Both the position numbers and the translations under genes were made by a program. DNA of 64,000 bases, taken from contig JAIPBM010000012.1 in the NCBI GenBank assembly GCA_021739695.1, positions 1-64,000 on the forward strand, given 5' to 3'. Source of the DNA: Flavobacteriales bacterium (GTDB lineage Bacteria > Bacteroidota > Bacteroidia > UBA10329). Under the pieces are notes generated by a model. It searched no databases, was not told where the DNA came from, and saw nothing but the letters and a program-made list of their open reading frames with translations. Shown here in pieces: positions 32,925 to 41,271 of this stretch. Positions within the stretch are counted from its first letter, which is position 1; every line of letters begins with the position of its first letter.

Positions 32925-32945
32925 AGCAGAGAAGGAATCTCTGCT
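32925..32945. promoter_or_regulatory. Perfect 8-bp palindrome upstream of the first ompA-like gene
   Basis: AGCAGAGA (32925-32932) and TCTCTGCT (32938-32945) pair around a five-base loop. Immediately downstream is TATAATTTCG (32947-32956), a near-match to the -7 box of the OmpA gene. The position, just upstream of the box, suits an operator; a terminator for the ABC gene is possible too but lacks a T-run. Confidence 0.35.
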
Positions 32946-32982
32946 GTATAATTTCGCAGTCACTAAACACGTTAACTCGATT

Positions 32983-33834
32983 ATGAAACAAATAGCAATT
33001 CTTGCAATCTCCGTACTGCTACTTAGCAGCTGCGTTTCTACCAAAAAACACACGGCTCTCAGCGACCAATATGTCGGCCTGAAAGACATGTATGAAAAGA
33101 ACCAAAATGACCTTGGCCGCACGCAACGCGAGTTGATCTCGTTGAAAAAACAACTTGAGCGCGATAGTTTGGAGTTGGCGCGTCTTCGTTCTCAGAACGA
33201 TAAGCTGATCGGCAACATGGGCGAAATGGCCACACTTTCTAAGAAAGAAGCAGAGAACTTGGAAAAATCGTTAGAGAAGATCAACGAGAAAGACAAGCAG
33301 ATCAGAACGCTACAAGATGCCATGGACCGAAAGGATTCGGTGACCTTTGCGCTTGTTACCAGCATCAAAGGTGCAATTGGAGATCTAAGTGATGAAGATA
33401 TTCAGATCAAGGTTGATAAAGGAGCTGTTTTCGTTTCCATCTCAGATAAATTCCTCTTCAAGAGCGGAAGCTTTAAATTGAACAGTGGCGCCATGGATGT
33501 ATTGGCAAAAGTTGCCAAGATTCTTGTTGCAAAAGCTGATTTTGAGGTGATGATCGAAGGACACACAGACAACGTTTCTTTCCGAAAAGGCGATCTGGAA
33601 GACAACTGGGATCTAAGCACCAAGCGTGCAACTTCAATCGTCCGAGTATTGCAGAAAGATTTCAATATAGACCCAGCAAGAATGACCGCTGCTGGACGTG
33701 CGGAATACGTTCCAATTACAGACAACGACTCTGCCGAAGGCCGTGCTGCTAACCGCAGAACGCGCATTATCATCCTTCCAAAATTGGATCAGTTCTACGG
33801 AATGATTGAAGAAGGTCTGAAAGAAGCGAAATAA
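32983..33834 (+). CDS. OmpA-family lipoprotein, first of a tandem pair
   Basis: 283 residues. The signal ends LLLSSCVSTKK, a lipobox with Cys at about residue 17, so the protein is lipid-anchored. Residues ~30-120 are a long heptad-rich coiled coil (DMYEKNQNDLGRTQRELISL ... KEAENLEKSLEKINEKDKQI). The C-terminal ~140 residues are an OmpA peptidoglycan-binding domain: FKSGSFKLNSGAMDVLAKVA, EGHTDNVSFRKGDLEDNWDL and GRAEYVPITDNDSAEGRAAN, with the conserved Asp and Arg that grip diaminopimelate. It tethers the outer membrane to the wall. A paralogue with the same layout follows, after a clear terminator. Confidence 0.92.
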   Translation: MKQIAILAISVLLLSSCVSTKKHTALSDQYVGLKDMYEKNQNDLGRTQRELISLKKQLERDSLELARLRSQNDKLIGNMGEMATLSKKEAENLEKSLEKINEKDKQIRTLQDAMDRKDSVTFALVTSIKGAIGDLSDEDIQIKVDKGAVFVSISDKFLFKSGSFKLNSGAMDVLAKVAKILVAKADFEVMIEGHTDNVSFRKGDLEDNWDLSTKRATSIVRVLQKDFNIDPARMTAAGRAEYVPITDNDSAEGRAANRRTRIIILPKLDQFYGMIEEGLKEAK

Positions 33835-33857
33835 ACTTCCTATAGATTCATTTTCAT

Positions 33858-33889
33858 AAGCCGAACCATATTCATGGTTCGGCTTTTAT
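33858..33889 (+). terminator. Intrinsic terminator after the first ompA-like gene
   Basis: A perfect 12-base stem (AAGCCGAACCAT, 33858-33869; ATGGTTCGGCTT, 33874-33885) with a four-base loop, followed by TTATT. It separates the two OmpA genes, so each has its own transcript. Confidence 0.85.
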
Positions 33890-33961
33890 TGTGCTCAAAA
33901 TCCTGAATTATAGCCAATTCAATTTTCATCACATTTTAATTCCGGCCATAAAGCAGCCATC

Positions 33962-33969
33962 TACTTTTG
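33962..33969 (+). promoter_or_regulatory. -7 box of the second ompA-like gene
   Basis: TACTTTTG is an exact TAnnTTTG match 28 bases before the ATG at 33998. The leader includes TTAATTAATG. Confidence 0.55.
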
Positions 33970-33997
33970 CGCCATTAATTAATGTTTTAACCTTAAA

Positions 33998-34843
33998 ATG
34001 AAAAAAGTAATAGTGTTCAGTTTATCAGCCCTCTTGTTGAGCAGCTGTGTTTCTAACAAGAAGTTTACAAAGCAAGGTGGCGAACTTTCTGCCTTGAAGG
34101 ATCTGCATGAGAAAAATCTATCCGATCTGGCCCGCACTCAACGAGAATTGCTTTCCTGTCAATCCGCTCTCAAATCGGCAGAAAGTTCGTTGGATTATCT
34201 CCGCTCACAAAACGACCAACTGATCAACAACATCGGTGATATGACCATGCTTTCTGCAAAAGGAGCTACCAACCTAGAGAAATCGTTGGAAAAGATCAAC
34301 GAGCAGGATCTGCGCATCAAAACTTTGAATCAGGCAATGAACCGAAAAGACTCGGTGACCATTGCGCTTGTTACAAGCATCAAAGGTGCACTCGGAAATC
34401 TGTATGATGATGACATCACTGTGAAGGTTGAAAAAGGTGTGGTTTTCGTGTCTATTTCGGACAAGTTCCTATTCAAAAGTGGTAGTTATGCCATCAATTC
34501 CAACGCAAAATCTGTCCTTGGCAAAGTGGCCACCATCTTATCATCAAAACCGTGGTTGGATGTAATGGTTGAAGGTCATACGGACAACGTTCCGTTTAAC
34601 CGAGGCGAACTGCAGGATAACTGGGATCTGAGCGTAAAACGATCAACTTCGTTGGTGCGAATTCTACAGAATGATTTCAAAATCGCTCCAGAAAGAATCA
34701 CAGCCGCTGGTCGTGCCGAATTTGTACCCATCATGGATAACAGTTCTAAAGAAGGTCGCGCAGCAAACCGTAGAACACGAATCGTGATCATGCCAAAGTT
34801 GGATCAGTTCTTTGGAATGATTGAAGATGAGATGAAAAAGTAA
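33998..34843 (+). CDS. OmpA-family lipoprotein, second of a tandem pair
   Basis: 281 residues, the same build as the preceding gene: lipobox signal (ALLLSSCVSNKK), coiled coil (ALKDLHEKNLSDLARTQREL ... KSLEKINEQDLRIKTL), then the OmpA domain (FKSGSYAINSNAKSVL; EGHTDNVPFNRGELQDNWDL; GRAEFVPIMDNSSKEGRAAN). The two proteins align end to end without large gaps, so they arose by tandem duplication. The coiled coil differs most. Differences in the coil may give different partners or spans between membrane and wall. It has its own promoter and terminator, which allows separate regulation. Confidence 0.92.
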   Translation: MKKVIVFSLSALLLSSCVSNKKFTKQGGELSALKDLHEKNLSDLARTQRELLSCQSALKSAESSLDYLRSQNDQLINNIGDMTMLSAKGATNLEKSLEKINEQDLRIKTLNQAMNRKDSVTIALVTSIKGALGNLYDDDITVKVEKGVVFVSISDKFLFKSGSYAINSNAKSVLGKVATILSSKPWLDVMVEGHTDNVPFNRGELQDNWDLSVKRSTSLVRILQNDFKIAPERITAAGRAEFVPIMDNSSKEGRAANRRTRIVIMPKLDQFFGMIEDEMKK

Positions 34844-34866
34844 GTGGAGCTGGTTGATGAGGATGA

Positions 34867-34894
34867 GGGCGAATCTGAAAAGGTTCGCCCTTTT
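34867..34894 (+). terminator. Terminator after the second ompA-like gene
   Basis: GGGCGAATC (34867-34875) pairs with GGTTCGCCC (34882-34890), nine bases with one mismatch, followed by TTTT. It overlaps by two bases the stop codon of the convergent gene, so the same DNA ends one gene and terminates another. Confidence 0.65.
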
Positions 34895-36242
34895 ACATTT
34901 TGGCAAACCGAATCACTTTTGAGGAATTTCCCGCATCGATACGCATCAGATAGATTCCTGAACGGAGCGAAGAGATATCAACCGTTTTGGTGAATTTGGT
35001 GGTCGTTCCCACCTGCTCGCTCCAATGGATTCGACCAGACATGTCAAAAATGCTCAGCTTTACATTAGACGATAAAGGTAGTTCGCAATTGAGCATGATA
35101 GCATCCGAACCGATGTTTCGCACATACGCATCAACCTTGACAAGTTCTTCCATCCCAGTCACGGTTCCAACATTCAGCAGGACAGCGGTGGCTGTATCAA
35201 AACAATGGTTGCTACAAGTGAGCGTTACCTCATACTCACCAGGTTCAGCATAGGTATGTGTTGGATTCTCATCCTCGCTTGTCATCCCATCACCAAAATC
35301 CCAGAAATAGGAATCGGCCTGAAATGACTGGTTCTGAAACCCATATTCATAGCCTCCCTGAGGCTGCGCCACAAACTGTGCATATTGAAACCACGTGTTT
35401 CCGCAGAAACTTTGAGATTCGATGAATACGCCTGAATCCAAAACTCCATCTCCAATGTCCGCAACAGCAATCACAAAATGATATGTTTCTCCAGGTGTAA
35501 CTGGATACTCAAGGTTCATCACGGTAGTGAACGCGTCATATTGAACATAAGGCCCGTTCGAATTATCGACATAATACTGGCAGTTTGTGCAGGGACCAGT
35601 GGTCGGTTCAGTAGGGCTATATCCGTTGTTTACATTGTTAATTGTGATCGGAATGTTCGCGTTAGGAATCAGAGCAATGTTCTCTGCTCCATTTGAATAC
35701 GGCCCTGAAATTCCTGGTCCAGAAATAAAGAATCCGAAAGCGTCATTATATCCAGATTGAACATATTCTGGATATTCCTCCGATCCGAATACGAAATCTG
35801 AAGCGAAGATGGTATCTGCAAATGGGGTGAAGTCAAACTCAATCCAAACGGCATCGAAGGATTGAAAGCCGGCAAGAGTTGTCAAGTCAACATAACCAGA
35901 ACCATTTTGATTTGAACCCATAGAATTTGCATTATCTGGTCCTAAAGCAGTACTAGCCATGCCAGAGGTGAGCAGAACTCCACCGTTCATGCCAATGGCA
36001 TTCACGCTATCGATGAAGATTCCAAAAGCACTTGCTGGGCCATGAAACTGAAAGTTGGAAACCTGCACACAGCCTCCCACAATGATGGAATCGAGCAGAG
36101 CGGTTGTGACGGTGGTCAACTGGTTGATGTAAAACCCCGAAGGAGGCGCTGCCCTGGAGTCGCGATGATAATCAGATTGACGTGATTGCCCGAAGGCCAT
36201 TGAGCAAATGAGCAACGAAAGAATGGTGATCTGATGTTTCAT
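34893..36242 (-). CDS. T9SS cargo protein with choice-of-anchor L and PKD domains
   Basis: 449 residues from the ATG at 36242 (MKHQITILSLLICSMAFGQ is the signal; the frame extends 25 residues upstream but without a signal). A choice-of-anchor L domain (~50-300) shows GGVLLTSGMASTALGPDNAN, EFDFTPFADTIFASDFVFGS and EEYPEYVQSGYNDAFGFFISG. A PKD domain follows (SYFWDFGDGMTSEDENPTHT ... YAEPGEYEVTLTC), then a T9SS type A sorting domain (VKLSIFDMSGRIHWSEQ; DISSLRSGIYLMRI). The protein is exported and attached to the surface, where such domains serve adhesion or matrix binding. No catalytic site. It stands alone, convergent with the OmpA pair. Confidence 0.9.
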   Translation of the reverse strand: MKHQITILSLLICSMAFGQSRQSDYHRDSRAAPPSGFYINQLTTVTTALLDSIIVGGCVQVSNFQFHGPASAFGIFIDSVNAIGMNGGVLLTSGMASTALGPDNANSMGSNQNGSGYVDLTTLAGFQSFDAVWIEFDFTPFADTIFASDFVFGSEEYPEYVQSGYNDAFGFFISGPGISGPYSNGAENIALIPNANIPITINNVNNGYSPTEPTTGPCTNCQYYVDNSNGPYVQYDAFTTVMNLEYPVTPGETYHFVIAVADIGDGVLDSGVFIESQSFCGNTWFQYAQFVAQPQGGYEYGFQNQSFQADSYFWDFGDGMTSEDENPTHTYAEPGEYEVTLTCSNHCFDTATAVLLNVGTVTGMEELVKVDAYVRNIGSDAIMLNCELPLSSNVKLSIFDMSGRIHWSEQVGTTTKFTKTVDISSLRSGIYLMRIDAGNSSKVIRFAKM

Positions 36243-36336
36243 AACTGGCGTGTTTGCTATTAAGACGTCTTGCGAAAACAAATAGTTACAACCATGGTTA
36301 CGAATGATTGCTGACATTTGCGCCCGTTTTTAGTCA

Positions 36337-37512
36337 ATGACCAAACAGCTTACCTACCTTCTTGCGTTCATCAAGTTCACGCATATCATGGACTTTATGA
36401 TCATGATGCCGCTGGGTGCACACCTCGAACGGGTTTGGAACATTTCTCCAAAGGAATTCGGCCTGTTGGTGGCTGCGTACACGTTCAGCGCAGGAATTGT
36501 AGGGTTGTTCGGTTCGTTTTTCATGGACCGATTTGACCGCAAACACGCCCTGATTTTCCTTTACATCGGTTTCTTATTGGGAACTTTTGCTTGCGCGTTC
36601 TCCGATTCATACCACATGCTCCTCATTTCTCGATGCCTGACCGGTTCATTTGGTGGATTGCTGGGAGCTACGGTACTTTCCATTGTTGGAGACCTTACAC
36701 CCATGTCCAAGCGATCTGAAACGATGGGAACCATCATGGCTGCATTCTCTGCTGCTTCGGTTTTCGGTGTGCCTTTCGGTCTATTTCTAGCAACCAAATT
36801 CGGCTGGCAGGCACCATTCCTCTTTCTTGGAATTGTAGGGCTTCCAATTCTTGTATTGAACGTAATGATGGTTCCGAATGTGCGCGAACATTTGCTTCAA
36901 TCAACCCAAAGTCCGAAGGTTATTTTTCAGACTATGATGGCAGACAGCAACCAACTTACAGCCCATGTTTTCATTGTGCTGTTGATGCTCGGACAGTTCT
37001 CTGTCATCACATTCATTGCACCTTACATGGTTTCAAATGTTGGATTCTCTGAAGGGCAAGTAGCATACATCTATTTGGCCGGAGGCGTGTGCACGCTTTT
37101 TTCTTCTCCCCTTTTTGGCCGATGGGCGGATAAGTTCGGACAGCTTCGATTCTTCACCATCGTGACACTTCTTTCCCTCATTCCACTTTGGGTGATAACC
37201 AACCTACCCAAACTCCAACTCGTAGCTGTTCTGGTTATTACGAGCATCATGTTCATCGTCATTTCGGGGCGCATTATTCCGGCCATGACCATGATCACTT
37301 CTTCCGTCAGACCAGAAAGACGTGGCGGTTTTATGAGCGTCAATTCGAGTATACAACAACTCGGTGCTGGCGTGGCCAGTTATGTGGCAGGTATGATCGT
37401 AGTAAAATCGGCTACAGGAGAATTGCAGGATTACAATCTGGTCGGCTATTTGGCCATTACTTCATCCATCATTGCCATTTATGTGGCAAGCAAAATGAAA
37501 GCCGTTTCGTGA
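36337..37512 (+). CDS. MFS transporter
   Basis: 391 residues with 12 predicted membrane helices and no signal peptide. The loop 2-3 motif is GSFFMDRFDRKHALIFL, the family's G-x-x-x-D-R-x-x-R pattern. The match to the AraJ/Bcr-like drug or sugar efflux group is by general appearance (RCLTGSFGGLLGATVLSIVG; YLAGGVCTLFSSPLFGRWADKFG, the second copy of the motif). Export of a sugar, nucleoside or drug is possible, the substrate is not evident. The upstream box GACATTTG differs from TAnnTTTG at one base. It ends one base before the convergent acyltransferase stop. Confidence 0.88.
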   Translation: MTKQLTYLLAFIKFTHIMDFMIMMPLGAHLERVWNISPKEFGLLVAAYTFSAGIVGLFGSFFMDRFDRKHALIFLYIGFLLGTFACAFSDSYHMLLISRCLTGSFGGLLGATVLSIVGDLTPMSKRSETMGTIMAAFSAASVFGVPFGLFLATKFGWQAPFLFLGIVGLPILVLNVMMVPNVREHLLQSTQSPKVIFQTMMADSNQLTAHVFIVLLMLGQFSVITFIAPYMVSNVGFSEGQVAYIYLAGGVCTLFSSPLFGRWADKFGQLRFFTIVTLLSLIPLWVITNLPKLQLVAVLVITSIMFIVISGRIIPAMTMITSSVRPERRGGFMSVNSSIQQLGAGVASYVAGMIVVKSATGELQDYNLVGYLAITSSIIAIYVASKMKAVS

Positions 37513-37513
37513 T

Positions 37514-38092
37514 CTAATCGTAGCGCAGATCTACCGAGAATTTCTCTGGGTGCTTTGGAGCGATGTCTTTGTAGAACGCCATGATCTTACGTAGATCGGC
37601 ATCCATATCTCCACTTGGATGAATAATGGGGCCAACGCCTGCGTGTTTCCGCTTGTAATCCAAATAACCCAACGCGATTGGAACTCCAGCAGCTACCGCC
37701 ACATGGTAGAAGCCCATTCTCCATTCAGTTCGCAATGCACGCGTTCCTTCGGGTGTCACCATCATGGCCAAGGTCTGGTGTTCTTTGAAAAGATCTGCCA
37801 TTGCCTCGGTCATGCTTTTGCGCTCCGCACCCGGTTCTTTCGGTGTTCTGTCAATGGCCAATCCGCCCATAGCTTTGGTGAGCCATCCGAATGGAGGTCG
37901 GAACCATTCCTTTTTAATGGTAAACCGAAGTGGAATACCCATCAGATAGAAGGCTGAACGTGCATGAACCAGATCCCAATTGCTGGTATGTGGCGATGCG
38001 ATGATGACGCAGCGTTGCACATCGGCAGGAATGTCCTTATCCATTGTCCAGCCGCTGAAAAAGAAAATGATCTTTGAAATGATGGTTCCCAT
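37514..38092 (-). CDS. Lysophospholipid acyltransferase (PlsC-like, HX4D)
   Basis: 192 residues, short for the family. The catalytic motif ASPHTSNWDLVHA gives His and Asp four residues apart. Motif II/III features follow: FTIKKEWFRPPFGWLTKAMG, then GGLAIDRT, then MMVTPEGTRA, the substrate-binding E-G-T-R. An amphipathic N-terminal helix (ISKIIFFFSGW) may attach it to the membrane. It transfers an acyl group to a lysophospholipid or glycerol-phosphate. This short type, with HTSNWD, is the group often annotated as 1-acyl-glycerol-3-phosphate acyltransferase. Unrelated in sequence to the longer acyltransferase at 27224. Confidence 0.88.
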   Translation of the reverse strand: MGTIISKIIFFFSGWTMDKDIPADVQRCVIIASPHTSNWDLVHARSAFYLMGIPLRFTIKKEWFRPPFGWLTKAMGGLAIDRTPKEPGAERKSMTEAMADLFKEHQTLAMMVTPEGTRALRTEWRMGFYHVAVAAGVPIALGYLDYKRKHAGVGPIIHPSGDMDADLRKIMAFYKDIAPKHPEKFSVDLRYD

Positions 38093-38139
38093 GTGGTCAA
38101 ATGTAAGAACCCCAACAGGAACACAGTTTGATCTTTCCC

Positions 38140-41076
38140 TTAATATCGCATAACGCTGATAGGCGATGAATCGCTTGCATTACCATTCATGATCTGAACG
38201 ATGTAATAACCTTCGGCCATATTAACCATGTTCACCACATAAGGTATCTGCTCATACTGTTTAATGAACACTAACCGACCTGAAGTATCCATAATGCGGA
38301 TCTCAGCATCTGTTTCGGCAAACTTTCCTGTATTGATAGCGAACATTCCGTTGCTCGGATTCGGATAGAGCATAAAACCTAGATCATTGGACTCCTCTTG
38401 CTCAGATGAGAGTCCCTCACCTACCTGACAGGTTTGAATCTCTGTCCAATCTATATTGACACAGAAGTCGAGGTGGTCAAACACCTGGCCCGCAGAATTT
38501 GCCAAAATTTCGTACGTGTTTGTAACAGGAACCCCTGGAATGTTGACGAAAATCGTGTAAGTCGTATCGCTACTTGGCACAAAAGAGAATTCGTACTCAC
38601 CATTCGTGTTAGTTGACACTCTTCCCTGTGCCTGACCTGGTGGGGTCTTCTCCACAACTACATCAATGAGCGGAATAGGGTCTTCTTCAGTCTCCGTTTT
38701 TCCACTCGGATCGTACCATAACGTTCCTGAAAGTGTATTTGAACCATTGAATAGCATCGGCTCAATCATTGCTATATCCTTCACAAAATCGTTTCCACAC
38801 ATATTGAATACCGCAGCATTGTTCCAATCGTACTCGGCTGGATAGTAAGTCTCTACGCTCATTGGGTAGAAAGCATCATTAGGGTTGGCCATTAGGACAA
38901 AAGCTTGGAAATTGTCTACTTGACCAAAGTCGTAATATCCGACAACATCCGTCATCACCGAATCGATCGGACTCCAAACCCCTGGATTGACCGCGTCATA
39001 TTCGTACATGAACGCCCAACACTCTATGCATGGAAGGTTGCCCATTGTCAGAGTTCCTTGCAACGAACTTGACGTTGAACTAACGGTAATCATATCTGAA
39101 GCATTGCAACCATTGAAATCCGTGACCGTTACTACATACTGAGCTTCTACAGAACTTTCGGTCGGTGTCAATACAGCAGATGTCACGTTGATTACGTTCA
39201 AATCTGGAGATGCTGTCCAATCAGAAGTAAAAGGACCTGTTCCGCCAGAGATTACCACATCCAATTGGGTGGAACCGTTGCTAGGACAAAGGCTAATATT
39301 GGCTCCAGATGAGAAATTCACCGCAAGAATGTCTGGTTCACCGATCACTACAGGAACCATTATGGTGCAACCGTGATCATCAGTGACGCTTACCGTGTAG
39401 GAACCAGCGGAAAGTCCAGAGAAGTTACCATCGTTCTGTGGTCCAGAACCGATATCGAACATGTAAGGTGATGTTCCTCCAGAGGCACTTACCGAGGCTG
39501 AACCCGTTGAGTTGCCATTGCAATCTGCATCTGAACTGGCATCCAGCGATGCTGAAAGAGCTGATGGTTCACCGATCACCACAGGAACCGTTGTAGTGCA
39601 ACCGTGATCATCCACAATCGTCACCGTGTAAGAACCAGCAGAAAGGCCAGAGAAGTTGCCATCGGCCTGCGGTCCATTGCCAATATCGAAAGTGTAAGGC
39701 GATGTTCCGCCAGAGGCACTTACCGAGGCTGAACCGGTTAAGTTGCCATTGCAATCTGCATCTGAACTGGCATCCACCGATGCTGAAAGAATTAGCGGCT
39801 CATTGACGGTAAAACCGATTACGTTCTGGCAAGCGTTCGCGTCTGTAATGGTTAAAAAATAGTCACCGGCTGTAAGTCCAACGAAATTTCCGCTTGGCTG
39901 AGAGCCCAAACCAATATCGTAAGAGTAAGGAGCCGTTCCACCAGTACCAACAAGTACGACTGAACCTGTTGCATTGCCGTTACAATCGACATCGGAGTAA
40001 GAATCAACGGATGCTGAAAGGAGCGATGGTTCATTTATGGTAAATCCAACCGTAGTCTGGCAGCCGTGATCGTCCTTCACAATTACGCTGTAGTTAGCGG
40101 CCGGAAGACCAGCAAAAAAACCGCTTGATTGTGGGCCGGATCCTAGGTCATATGTATAAGGAAAAGTTCCGCCCGATGCAGTTATGGTCACAGAACCAGT
40201 TAACGTTCCGGTACATACCACATGGGTAAGTTCATCAATGGAACCTTCAATGGCCGATGGTTCTCCAATAGTAAATGGCACAGTGGCCTCACAGCCGCTT
40301 GAATTTTTCGCCACAATGACATAATCGCCTGCTGACAATCCACTAAAAAAGTTACTTGCCTGTTCACCGTTTCCAATATCAAACGTATATGGTCCTGAAC
40401 CGCCAGAAGTGCTTATCGAAACCGATCCGGTTGCATCTCCCTCACAATCGGGCATTGTGATGGTATTGACAGATGCGGAAAACACGGATGGCTCACCTAC
40501 GGTAATGGTATTGGTCGTAACGTCAGAACAACCGAAATCATCCGAAATCATAACATAATAGTCATCCGGACAGAGATCAACAGCTGTCGCTGTCTCTTGA
40601 GCATTCGCATCGCTCCAAATAAAATTGTAGAAACCTGCGTTGGGCCCAGAAACTGAAACGGTTGTCTGCCCATCGCAATTTCCGGCACAGGTAGCATCTA
40701 AGGCCGACAGGTTATACGATGGCTGTCCTAGAACAACAATGACCCTCTTGGCAACCATTTGTGTACACAGAATTGAGGCCACTGTCAATTTCATGATGTA
40801 CGTTCCGGGGGTGGTATAGGCATACTGCGTCAATGGAATCTGCAATCCATCAACAACGTTACTTCCGTCACCGAAATCCCAAGTTCTAAGAGAAATTAGT
40901 CCTTCTAACAAGGATTCGTCTTCAAACTGAAGCGTCATATTGGAGCAGATGAAAATGGTATCATTGCTCTCTCCCAGTTGACCAAGGACAGCCAATTCAG
41001 CTTGGCATTGTGCAAAGGCATTTAAGGTTGGGATGCTTAATAATAGAATGAACAATAGACTTCTCGCTTGTTTCAT
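38140..41076 (-). CDS. Large T9SS surface protein with seven SprB-type repeats
   Basis: 978 residues. Signal peptide MKQARSLLFILLLSIPTLNA; a PKD-like domain (~30-110, RTWDFGDGSNVVDG); then seven repeats of about 77 residues (~110-640), each opening G/N-E-P-S..SAS, carrying D-C-x-G, GGTSPYTFDIG, GLSAGSYTVT and closing DDHGC. These are SprB repeats, first known from the gliding adhesin SprB of Flavobacterium johnsoniae. A spaced region with a Greek-key-like segment (EKTPPGQAQGRVSTNTNGEY) and a T9SS type A sorting domain (FMLYPNPSNGMFAINTG; EGYYIVQIMNGN) follow. It should be exported by T9SS and act as a surface filament or adhesin. Repeats five and six are nearly identical. The -7 signal upstream is not clear. 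Confidence 0.92.
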   Translation of the reverse strand: MKQARSLLFILLLSIPTLNAFAQCQAELAVLGQLGESNDTIFICSNMTLQFEDESLLEGLISLRTWDFGDGSNVVDGLQIPLTQYAYTTPGTYIMKLTVASILCTQMVAKRVIVVLGQPSYNLSALDATCAGNCDGQTTVSVSGPNAGFYNFIWSDANAQETATAVDLCPDDYYVMISDDFGCSDVTTNTITVGEPSVFSASVNTITMPDCEGDATGSVSISTSGGSGPYTFDIGNGEQASNFFSGLSAGDYVIVAKNSSGCEATVPFTIGEPSAIEGSIDELTHVVCTGTLTGSVTITASGGTFPYTYDLGSGPQSSGFFAGLPAANYSVIVKDDHGCQTTVGFTINEPSLLSASVDSYSDVDCNGNATGSVVLVGTGGTAPYSYDIGLGSQPSGNFVGLTAGDYFLTITDANACQNVIGFTVNEPLILSASVDASSDADCNGNLTGSASVSASGGTSPYTFDIGNGPQADGNFSGLSAGSYTVTIVDDHGCTTTVPVVIGEPSALSASLDASSDADCNGNSTGSASVSASGGTSPYMFDIGSGPQNDGNFSGLSAGSYTVSVTDDHGCTIMVPVVIGEPDILAVNFSSGANISLCPSNGSTQLDVVISGGTGPFTSDWTASPDLNVINVTSAVLTPTESSVEAQYVVTVTDFNGCNASDMITVSSTSSSLQGTLTMGNLPCIECWAFMYEYDAVNPGVWSPIDSVMTDVVGYYDFGQVDNFQAFVLMANPNDAFYPMSVETYYPAEYDWNNAAVFNMCGNDFVKDIAMIEPMLFNGSNTLSGTLWYDPSGKTETEEDPIPLIDVVVEKTPPGQAQGRVSTNTNGEYEFSFVPSSDTTYTIFVNIPGVPVTNTYEILANSAGQVFDHLDFCVNIDWTEIQTCQVGEGLSSEQEESNDLGFMLYPNPSNGMFAINTGKFAETDAEIRIMDTSGRLVFIKQYEQIPYVVNMVNMAEGYYIVQIMNGNASDSSPISVMRY
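39335..39796 (-). repeat. Two near-identical 231-bp units inside the SprB-repeat gene
   Basis: Bases 39335-39565 and 39566-39796 form a direct duplication with a period of exactly 231 bases (77 codons). They share long identical runs (for example GAGGCACTTACCGAGGCTGA at 39482 and 39713). They encode repeats six and five. The other repeats in the gene are more diverged. Confidence 0.75.
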
Positions 41077-41271
41077 ATTGCAATAGATTTGATGGTATTT
41101 CCCTTGGAGTTACCTAGATGATAGAGGGCATACGTAATAACCACGTGATGGTTTTATTCCAACGAAAAAAAACGTGACCCAACTTCTAATACCTATATGC
41201 TGACCGAATGAAAAGCAACTTTGTGAATTCAAACTGTAACTGAATCGGCTCGGTACGAGTAAAACCGACTC

